64,000 bases of DNA. Origin: Vibrio ishigakensis. GTDB lineage: Bacteria > Pseudomonadota > Gammaproteobacteria > Enterobacterales > Vibrionaceae. A program made the position numbers and the translations under genes. The stretch spans positions 1,178,001 through 1,242,000 of the forward strand of contig NZ_AP024882.1 in the NCBI RefSeq assembly GCF_024347675.1, written 5' to 3'. Under the pieces are notes generated by a model that was not told where the DNA came from, did not search any database, and was given only the letters and a program-made list of their open reading frames with translations. Position 1 is the stretch's first letter. Every line of letters starts with the position of its first letter. Shown here piece by piece: positions 27,101-39,100 of the stretch.

Positions 27101-30100
27101 TACCGATACTGATGGGGATGTGGTTTCGACCACTATAGATATCACCATCAACGATGGCGATGAGTTCGATATCACTCCAGGAGATGAGGGCTGGAACGAG
27201 GATAGCATCGGTGATGGCACAGTTCTGCCAGTTACTGGCGACCTTGGCTACCAAGGAAGTGATGCAATACAAAGCGTTCAGGTAGAGCTTTCTGATGATC
27301 AGCTAGCCGTTTGGGAAGCGATCACCAGTAACGGTGAGGAAACCGATGTTGTGGTAACTGGCAATACTGTTACCGTAAGCACCCTGACCGGCGACCCAGT
27401 ACTTGAACTAGTACTTAACCCTGATGGCACCTACAGCATTAATCAATTTGAGGCTATCGACCAAGACGATGATGATCCTACCAACCCCGATGAGCTAGTG
27501 CTTGATGTTGGGGTGGTAATAACAGATACAGATGGAGACGAGACTCGCACCGGCGTAAGCTTTAAAGTTGAAGATGGCAGCGATCCAAGCCTAACCGACG
27601 ATATCGCAGACATCTTCGAGAATGATATTGGCGATCTGACCAAGCAACCGTTTGAGGGTGACCTAGCGCTAACCGAGGGTAGCGATGCGGTTACTTCAAT
27701 TGGTATCAACAACTCAGTCCTTGATTTGGTAAGTCCATGGCTGAATCTAACCAGTAATGGTGAAGATACTGACGTTGCCCTGTCGTCTACTAATCAAACT
27801 GGCATCAATGACACGCTTACTGTCTCTCTCGAAGACGGCACTGTCGTGATGCAGGTGATTGTAAATATCGATGGCACTTACACCATTGACTTGCGTGAGC
27901 CCTTGGACCAAGACGTCGTTAGCAATCTAAATACCTTGCTCATTCCGGTAGATGTGACTGACAGCGACCTAGATACTACCTCAGCCACCATTACGGTGAA
28001 CGTAACTGACGGCGATGACCCAACGGGTGTCGACAGTGATGTGGAGTGGACTGAAACCACGGGCGAGGTAACAGCAGACGGTACTATCTCTTTCACTGCG
28101 GGCAGTGATGATATCCAAAGCATAGAGTTTGACCCTACGGTGCTAGGGGATAGCGCTTGGACTGGGTTAATGAGTGAGGGCGAGTCCGTTACTGTCGAGC
28201 TTTCTGATGATGGTAAGACACTGACCGTCACGGCTAATGACTCTGAAGCGCCTGTATTGACCATCACTATCGACAACGATGGCAATTACGACATTACTCA
28301 GCACAGACCGATAGAGCAGGCGGATGGTACTGACATCAATGACTTAGTTCTGCCTGTGCTTGCCAAGGACACCGATGGTGACTCTGGCACGGCGAATATC
28401 AACATCACTATCAATGATGCGCTTCCAGCAACGGGTGCTGATGCCAGTATCAATATTAAGGAAGAGGGGTTACCAACAGTTACTCCCGGTGTGATCGTAT
28501 TTACGCCAAACAGTGACTCTATTGAGAGCTACGAGTTTGACCCTGAAGTTGCTAACGACGCAACATGGGGCGCATTAACCAGCAACGATGAAGCGACCAC
28601 AGTCGCTGTTAATGGCAACACCATTACCGTTGCGCTAGCGAGTGACTCGAATGCGGTTGCCTTGGAGTTGGTTATCAACTCTGATGGAACCTTTACACTG
28701 ACGCAAAATCTTCCGTTGGATCAGGACGTACTATCCAATATTAATGAGTTGGTAGCGGGTGTGATTGCAACCGATTTTGATGGTGATACCTCCACAGCGG
28801 ATATCAAGATCAAGATCACCGATGGTACTGATCCGAAAATTACCGACGCGGCAGTGAACTTTATCGAAACCACTGACGGCGCGCCTAAAACCGGCACAAT
28901 GACTATCACTAAGGGCATTGACGATATTTTCAGTGTTCAGTTTGATGATGCCGTGTTGTCTGATCCCGCTTGGACAGGCATCACCAGTGACGGTGAGGCA
29001 ACCGAGCTAAAACTCAATGACGATAAAACAGAGCTCTTGGTATACAAAGGTGGTGATGAGGCGAATGTCGTCATCAAGGTGACCATCAATGCAGATGGAA
29101 GCTACAGCATTATTGAGAGTGATGCGGTGGATCAGCCGGTTGTTGGCCCACTATCACTTGGCCTCGATGTCATCGTTACCGATACCGATGACGACTTTGA
29201 TACTGGGCGATTGTCGATCAACATTTTCGATGGTGATGACCCTGTTGTGAATGATGATGCGGTTACTATTGTTGAGATAGAAGGTCAGCAGAGCTTTGCT
29301 GAAAAACTGGATATTATTCCGGGTATCGATGCCATTGTGGACCTAAGTATCGATCCATCGGTAACCTCAGACGCAGCATGGACTGGTTTAGTCTCAAACG
29401 ATCAAACCACGGAAGTTGTACTCTCTGCCGATGGTAGTTTATTGACCGTATTCATCACCGGAGATCCTGCCAATAAGGTGCTAGAGATTCAGATTAATGA
29501 TCTCTTGGGCAACTACACGGTTACGCAATACCAGGCGCTTGATCATACCAGTCTTGAAAACTTGCTATTGAATGTTCCTGTTACGGTAGAGGATTCAGAC
29601 GGCACGGAAGCAGATGCGACTATCGCTATCACCATTACCGATGGCGATGATCCTATGATCAGCGATGATAGCCAGAACTGGAATGAGGATGATATCTCAA
29701 GCATCTTCCCAATCTTTACCGATGTCGACCTAGTAACTGGTAGTGATGACGTGGTTGATATGCGCTTCACGCTGACTCAAGCACAAACTGATGCTTGGGA
29801 GGCGTTAACCAGCAACGACCAACCGACAGACTTTATCTCAAGCGATAACGAAATCCGTGTGCAGCTAGAAGATGGCACTGCTGTCATGGTAGTCACACTT
29901 AATCTCGATGGCACCTACAGCATCAATCAAACCCTGCCATTAGATCAGGATGCAACGGGACAGTTATTGCTGAGCCTGGGCGTCGAAGTAGAAGATACCG
30001 ATGGAGATATAGACACAGCAACAATAGATTTCACCATTGCCGATGGCGATACCATCACCACAGATCCCGCTAACGTTTCTTGGAGTGAGGATCAGATTGG

Positions 30101-33100
30101 TGACCTCGGTTATGTATTTGATGGAGACCTTAACTATCAAGGTAGTGACGCCATCGCCACCGCTGTTATCGACCTTAGTGCCGACCAACTAACTGCATGG
30201 CAGGGTATTACTGTCAATGAAGATGCAACGGTCTTCGAGCAAAATGATCAGTCTTTGGTGGTGCGATACAACGGCTTGATTGCACTTCAATTAACATTGA
30301 ACACCGATGGTACTTTCAAGCTAGAGCAATTCATCGCTGTCGATCAGGACAATACGGGTACCGATCAATCTAGCCTGAGTGCAGGCGTGATCTTCACTGA
30401 TACCGATGGAGACATCACCAACTCCAGCATTACTGTGACTATTGATGATGGTACCGATATCCAGATGACGGATCAGGTGGAAAGCTGGAATGAAGATGAT
30501 GTAGGTACTGTTTCTCAGCCAATCACCGGTGATATCGGACTGACCCTCAGCCCAGATGATCTGGCGAGCCTTGATTTTGAGCTAACGGCAGATCAGCGCT
30601 CAGCTTGGGAGGCGATTACCAGTAATGGAGAGGCGACAAGCCTAGTCGAGGGTGAGCGCTCTCTGGCGCTTGAACTCGCCGATGGTACAACAGTTCTATC
30701 CCTGACTATGGATATCGATGGCAACTATGCTCTTGAGCAGTTTGAATCTATCGATCAGACAGCTAATGATGATATTTCAAGACTGGGAACCAATGTTGTA
30801 GCTGTCGATGGCGATGGAGATACAACCACCAATAGCATCTCACTACAGGTAGAGGATGGTGCGAACATTGGTCTATCCAACCGCCGAGTTACCTTTAGTG
30901 ATGATGATATAGGCACTTCTAATCTGCCAATCACAGGTGATATGAGACTGACCGATGGTAGCGATGCCTTGGCGAACTTTGGGTTTAATCTGACCAATGG
31001 TCAAACCAACACCCTAAATGCTATTACCAGTAACGGCAAAGATACCTCGTTCGCTATTACTGAAAATGGCACTCTAATTACCTTGTCTCTTGATGAGGCG
31101 CCAAACACTCCAGTATTGACCGTTCGCTTAAATGTAGACGGAGAGGGTAACTTTGACGGTACCTACACCGTTGAGCAGTTACAGGCCATCGACCAAACCA
31201 ACAACAGAGACAGGGTAGACCTGTCATTCCGCGTTGAACTGCAAGATACCGATGGAGATATTACTCGAGCAGCAGCAAGAGTTCGCATCAATGATGGTGA
31301 AGACCTCACCTTTACCGACGGCGATATAGAGCTAGCTTGGAACGAGGACAACATTATTGGTCCGGTCGACTTCCCTGTGACCGGTGATGTAGGCTTAACT
31401 GCGGGTGTTGATGCTATTGCATCTGTGGTGTTCTCATTAACTAGTGCTCAGCAAACAGCGTGGGACGCTCTGACCTCTAATGGTATGGACACTAAGGTCA
31501 TCATCAGTGCAGATGGTCAGCAGATTACCCTAGTCACCGATGATGCCAATGAAGAAGTGGTGCTCATTGGTACGATTGATATCGATGGTAATTACAGTTT
31601 TGAGCAAAGATTGCCACTAGATCAGATAGCGGATGACGATACCAATCGCCTAGGCGTTACCGTAGAAGCGACCGATACTGATAACGACACAGTGACCAAG
31701 GATATTAGCCTTGTGATTACTGATGGTACGGATCCGAACTCTACCGACCAAAATGAGGTGGTGGATGAGAACGTCATCCTTGATATGGATGCCGACCCAG
31801 TAAGTGGCGCGGTTGATCTTGTTAAGGGTATCGATGCTGTCTCGACCGTTCGATTCAACCAAAGCGTGCTTACCGACCCAGCGTGGACCAGTCTAGTTAG
31901 CAACAACCAAGGGGTAGAGTTGCTACTAAGCACTGATGGCACAACTCTAACAGTACATATCGCAGGCGATCCAAGCGATGTGGTGCTTACCGCGATAGTG
32001 AATCTCGATGGCACTTACACCATTGAGCAGAGCCAAGCTCTAGAGCAGGATAACAATGCTTCAGATTTCAACAGCCTGACTCTGACGGTAGATGCGACCG
32101 ATAGCGATGGTGACACCACTTCGGCGAACGTGAATATCCGTATCGATGATGGTCGTGATCCTGATGTAGATGCGGTTCCGACAGTGATTCTCGAAGAAAG
32201 CAACATCGACCAAGAGCAGCCTGATGTTCCGCCTATCCAAGGCGGTAATGATCCAGATGGCGACCTTGAGCGTGGCAACTCAACCGTCACCTTCTTGCAA
32301 GGTACCGATGATGTTGAGGCCTTCTATGTTGACACAGCTAACATCTCGGCCAGCTATGTAGACAACAGCAATCAGACGCAGGTTTTCCCGCTGACCTATC
32401 AAGGTGTTGCGATTACCTTTATTACTGTCGCTGGTGGCTATATGGGCGTAGCCAGCGTCAATGGTCAGCAGTTAGATATTCTTTCTATCCAGATCAACAA
32501 TGACCTAACGAGTTCAGACTTTGGTAAGTTCGATTTTGAGCTTATTCGAGCCATCGACCATCCGATTGCAGATGCAGCGGATATCCTAAGCATTAACCTG
32601 CCAGTGTTTGTACAAGACATGGATGGTGATGATTCGGCGACTAAGAATCTCGTGGTTAATGTCGTGGATGATGTGCCTGAGGTAGTGAGTAAGTCTATTT
32701 CCGTTGTGGAAGGTGATGATCAAGCCAGCATCAATGTGCTGCGTCAAAGCGGACAAGATACCGATGGTGCCGATGATGGTTTGTTGACTCAGATCACCAT
32801 AGGCACGACCAACCTTACCATCGACCCTGATGGCGGTTTCCAGAGCTTCAATTTGTATAGCGATGGCAGTGATCCGGCGAACCCAGCCGATCCGAGCTTA
32901 TTAATGGGTGTATTGGAGGTGCATCCGGACGGTCGTATCCGTTTCACTGCGGCAGATGATGTGCAGCAAGGCGGTGATGCGGTAAGTATCGATATTAGTG
33001 TAACGGCAACCGACAGCGATGATGATACTGATACCAAGCCGATTACTATCACGGTGGACGACATTACCTCTCAGATTACTCTGTCTGAGGCCAGCGGTAG

Positions 33101-36100
33101 TGAGGATGCCGGTCGAACGGTGACCTCTGGTGATACTAACCCTGAAGATAATATTCCAGTTGGTGATGGCCCAATCAAGGTCAACATTGGCGTGAATACC
33201 GGTGACTTTGATAATAACGAAGAGCTGGGCGACATCACCATTAAAAACGTCGATGCGGCAGAGGGCGACTTCTATTACTTTGATGGCACCAATTATATTC
33301 TGTTGCCGGTGAATGGCGGTGAAGTGGTGCTCACAAAAGCACTACTTGAAACCTCCACGGCGGACAATGAAAACTGGTTGGTAGAGAACCTGTTCTTTGT
33401 ACCTGCGCGTCATCAAGGCAGTGAAGGTACCGATTACAACTACTCGTTTGATATCCAAGTTGTGCGTAACGGTTCGGTGAGCGAAACGTTAAGCGGTGAT
33501 CTGACCGTTGAGGTCAAAGCGATTGCTGATACCGCCACTTGGGAACCATCTGATGGTAACTATGAAGTCACTATCAATGAAGACGAAGAAGCAACCCTTG
33601 CGATTCTGGCTCAAACCCAAGATGCCGACGGCTCTGAGACCATTACCTATGAGGTGAGCTTTACCTCAGATGTAGGGCAGGTATTACTGATTGACGGTGT
33701 AGAGCAGACGCCAGTGAATGACCTCTACATAATCTCTGCGGATGATATTGGTAAGGTCACAGTCAGACCAGCAGAGGATTGGAGTGGTTCACTGCAACTG
33801 AAAGTAGTGGCTATCACTACCGAGAGCGATCCAAATGCTGAGGTGCCACAGGCTCGTTCCGAAGAACGATTTTTTACCGTAAATGTTAATCCAATCGCCG
33901 ATGAAGGCGCATTGACGGTAACTCGTATCGTTATTGATGAGGATACTACAACTACACTCGACCAACATATACAGATGACGGCCTCGAAAGATGTCGACGG
34001 TTCCGAGTCTCTATTTGTGCAGGTTTCAAACCTTGTAGATAGCAATGGTAACCCTGCAACCTTGAATTGGATTGGGACGGGAGATAGCCAGATTAATGAG
34101 ATCTCAACTGGCGTGTACGAGATCCCGTACGACCAACTTGAATTCGTTGAGTTCGTTCCTTTCATTCACAGTAACGTGGACTTCGAGTTCACTGTGACTG
34201 GCATTATTCGTGATACCGCTATGGTGCTGAGCCCTGCCGACGAAGAAAATGGCGGTGGCACTTTAGTTGAAGTGACAAACGATCGCGTTCTTGATTCTCG
34301 TCAGGTTGTGGTTGATCTGAAGGGTGTCGCTGATATACCAGTAATCGATGTAGATGGCGTCGGTGACTTCTGGCAAGTGATATTTGATGGTAATGGGGCC
34401 GCTACCGGTATTGAGACGCTGGTGGATGAGAACCAAGATGTCCCACTCAACTTTGGGGTGATCTCGGGTGAGCTTGCAGACTCGCCACTCGATGATTCTG
34501 AGTCTATAACAGTACTCATTTCCAATATTCCAGACGGTGTTGAGCTTATTGATGAAGAGAACAATAAGATTGACCTAGTGTTCGTAGGCTATGACGACAA
34601 TGGTCAGCCAATCTTCCAAGCTAACTTGACCGAAGCGGGAGTAGACACGGGGATCATCGTTCGACCGGAACCCTCTTCAACACAGAATATTGACCTCAAG
34701 GTCACCATAGTTGTGACCGAAAATGATGGTGATACCGAGATATTTGAAGGCGATATTATTATCAAGGTCAAACCTGTGGTTGATGCTGAGGTTAGCTATA
34801 CCGGTTCTGCAACAGGTAATGAAGACGAGTTTATTTTCGTCGACTGGAAGCCCACAGGTGCCGATTTCCCTGATTCAGACGAACAGATCTTACTGCTTCG
34901 TGTGGAGAATATTCCAGACGGGGCGATCATTCGTGTTGATGGCAACGAAATAGTTCCTGACGCGGATGGAAAGGTCAGAATCACATTGCTCAATGGTTTG
35001 CGTGAGCTTATTGATGGCACCGCAATCATTGAAGTTAAACCACCTGAAGATGACAGTACTGATTTCCAATTGACTGCGGTACTCGAGATCACTGAGCAAG
35101 ATTTCGAGTTCGAGCAAGGCGAAACACCAAATGAAGGCATCGCGCTTAAGGAGATCGTTGGCCTAGTCGATATCAATGTGCGACCTGTGGTGGAGGATGA
35201 TGCGACCATAGGCATCTTCGACCAGTCGGCGCTAGATACGCCATTAACCCTCATCGATGCGGGTGCAGATGGAAAAGTCAGCTTTACCATCAACAATAAC
35301 AACAATGAAGCAGGTCGTTACAGCGTTAACATGCAAGACCTCGACATGTCGGACAATGAGGGTATTACTAATCCTCCATTCGAGTTGGTAGAAGACCTTG
35401 TTGTTGACTTCAATACCACAGACCCAGTGATACTCGATCAGCTGATTGTTCTTGGCGCTGTAAACAATGGTGATGGCACTTGGGTTATTACAGATGAAGA
35501 CAGCTTTGAAATTTTGGCGCCGAACGGTTTGGTTCTACCAGATTCTGAGCCGACGTTCTCAGACCTTACGGTGACCTTTGTCGCACGCGCATACGACAGA
35601 GGTGACGAAGACGAGGGTAACGGGCCAAGAGTCATTAAAGAGACAGATGTGACTATCCGTTTCCCAGAAACCGTGGATGGAAACGACAGTATCGCTGCCG
35701 ATATCGTAATTCACACGGAGCCTGATGACATTATCCTAGGCGTCGAAGACCAAGGCTCCATAGACCTAGGTCAGCAGATCTTAGACAAAGGCATATTGCA
35801 GGCAACCGTCTTCGACGATGTGATAGATGAATTGTCGATAGTCTTTAATAGCGCAGATTTGCCTGCTGGTTTTAGTATCGGTGGGGCGGACTTTGATTAT
35901 GTAAACAACGAGTTTGTTTATCTTGCACAAGTGAATGCCGACGGAAGTATATCGGGAACCGGTGGATTAACCCTTACCGCACCAGACGACTATGCCGGAG
36001 ACCTTGTACTTAAATTTACTGCGGTAACCACAGATACTGAGTCCGGTGATGAGAAGCGATTTGCCCTTGAGATACCTATAGCCATCTCACCAGAGGTAGA

Positions 36101-39100
36101 AACGGTCCAGAATGTTGATGTGACTATTGTTGGTACAAGTGGCCTTAATGAGGACTTTTTGCCAGTTGAAGGGGGAGATACGGAAGTATTCCAGCCTGAT
36201 ACGGCATATGAAGATGGTCTGATTCATCTAAATATTGATGTCACCTCAACCGACAGAGATACAGACTCAACTCGCGGTGTTGAGAGCGTTCAATCAGTAA
36301 CCATCACTGTGACTGACCCAACAGAGGGTTGGTTGGTGGACAGTGATGGTAGCCTAGTGACCTCTATTACTCTTAACTATGACCCTGCTAACCCAACCGC
36401 CTTAGACGACTTCTTGCAGGATGTTCGCTTTAAACCAACAGAGCACTTCCCTGAAGGTGATGGTGACAATACAGTGTCGCTGACCGTTTCCGGTACCATT
36501 ACCGATACCACGGTGTTCGATGAAACAGATGGCTACACAAAAGGGCCAGATCAAGATGCAGGTAAGCCATTCAGTGGTGAGGTGAGCTTTGAAATAGTGC
36601 CTGTTTTGGACCCTGTTCGAGTTACAGGTGGGGATCGCTCAAGCAAGATTACAGTAACGGGTGAAGAGGATACTGAAATCAGGCTCGATCAGGTTGCAGG
36701 CGACCCGTTCCGGGTTTCACTTGTTGACCAAGATGGCTCGGAAGAATTTGTATCTATACGTCTGTCCGGGATACCAGATGATTTCCTTGTGAGATCCCTT
36801 GATGAAGAGGGTGATGATGGTTTCATTATCAAGAACAACGGTAATGGCTTCTGGACCATACAGCTGAATGACCCGAGTGCTACCAGTGTTTCTTTTGAGA
36901 ACATTGCAATCACGCCAGCGGAGAACTTCAGTGGCTCGGTAGATATTGGCATCATCATCTTTACCCAAGAAAAACTGCTGCAGGTTCCAACTGAGTTTAA
37001 CGCCAGCTTCACCCTAGTGGTTAACCCTGCCGGTGATGCGGTCGATAATGATATCGTGGATTCAGTGGAGGGTACTGAGAACGAAGATATCGATATTCTG
37101 ATCAATACCTTCATTGTCGATAATGTTTACTCCTTGCCAGGTGATGGTAGCGGTAGCGATTATATTGAGAATGCTCCAGAGACCTTACGTATTACGGTTG
37201 AAGGCGTGCCAGATGGCGGTGTGATTAAATTGGCTGATGGCACCTTGTTTACCGATAGCGGTAATGGTGTTTGGACGCTAGATGTGGATGCTCAAGAGCT
37301 GGATAAGATAGTGTTCAACTCAGGAGACAACAACTCATCCAACTGGGAACCGGCGCAGCTGACGGTTAAGGTGCAGTCGGTAGATACGGACTTCAATGGC
37401 ACCGAATATCTTGGTCCTGAAGCGGTGCAGGTAGTGGATGTCACCATCGAAGAGGTGAATGACCAGCCAGTATTCGGTGGAGTGAGTGATCTTGTGGCAT
37501 TGGAAGATAATGAATACAACATCACTAATCTTTCTATTGCTGACCCTGATACTGCAGACGACCCGACAGCTATCTATACCTTCACCATCACGGTAGACAG
37601 TGGCCTGCTCAACTTCGGTCCAGATGCAGAAGCGAACTTCGGCGTTACCTTAGCGCCAGATACGCCATCAACCTCGATTACGGTGACAGGCACGGTTGAC
37701 CAGATCAATGCAGCCCTTGCGGATGGTGTGCGCTTCAACCCAGAGGCAAACTTCAACGGCGACGTGAATGTAGATATCACGGTTAACGATGGGGGTAACC
37801 TAGGTATCGTCGGCGAGCCTAACGATAACTCAGGCAGTTTCGTTATCGATGTTGAGCCTGAGAATGACCAGCCACTGATTGACCCAATTACAGATACCAC
37901 GGTATCTGAGGATGGTTCGGTTGACATCACTGGCATCGTTATCAGTGATGTGGATACAGTGGATGATCCTACTGCGCCATACACGGTAACCATCTCTGTA
38001 CCATCAGGTATAGGTAGCTTTATCTTTATCGGTGACCCTGCAAGCTTCGGCGTGGTTATCTCAGGTGCGGGCACCGAGAGCGTGACCATAGATGGCACGG
38101 TTGATCTGATCAATAACTTCCTAGCCTCTGGAGTGACCTTCATCCCAGCGGCTGACTATAACGGTACGGCGACTGTGACGGTTGAGGTGGATGATAATGG
38201 CAACTTAGGTGTAGTAGGCGAGCCGAACACCAATCAGACCACCTTTGAGGTAGAGGTTACGCCAACCAATGATACACCTGAGCTAGCGGGCATCAGTGAT
38301 AGAAACGTAGATGAAGACAACACTCTATCAATCACTGACCTGCAAATCTCGGATGTGGATGAAGCTAATGACCCAACCGCTGACTATGTGGTCACTGTAG
38401 CTGCAGATGGCAATGGTGACTTTGACTTTGCTCAAGTCGCCAAAGATGCCTTCCCAGGGACTATCAACATTACAGACGGTCAGGTTGTACTCACTGGCAC
38501 AATTGGTGATATCAACACCTTGCTTAGCAGTGGGCTTCTGTTTACTCCAGATGCCAACTATCAAGGAGATGTTACGGTTACCATTACTGTTGATGACCAA
38601 GGTAACTTCGGTGCGCCGGATGAGCCAGAAACCGCCACTGATGACTTTGTAATTACCGTTGATCCAGTCAATGACGAGCCAGAAGTTGCAGACATTGCGA
38701 CTCAAAATGGTCTCGAAGATGCAGACACGCTCATCACCGACATTCAGATCTCTGATGTGGATGAATCGGATGACCCAGCGGCTATCTACAACGTGACCGT
38801 TAGCGTAGATTCAGGTCTACTGAGTTTCTTAAGTGACATAGAGAGTGATTTCGGTGTCATTATCGAAACCGCAACCTTGCCAGCGGCGAGCGTTGAGATA
38901 TCGGGCACCATTGCAGATATCAATGCGGCTTTGGCGAACGGTATTAATTTCACGCCGGATGCTGATTTCTATGGAACCGTGAAGGCGACAGTTGATGTTA
39001 ATGACAACGGTAACTTCCCAAGCGATCCTAAATCTGCGACCAAAGAGTTTGATATCGAGGTTCTTGCCGATAACGACGCCCCTGAGAATACAGTACCAAC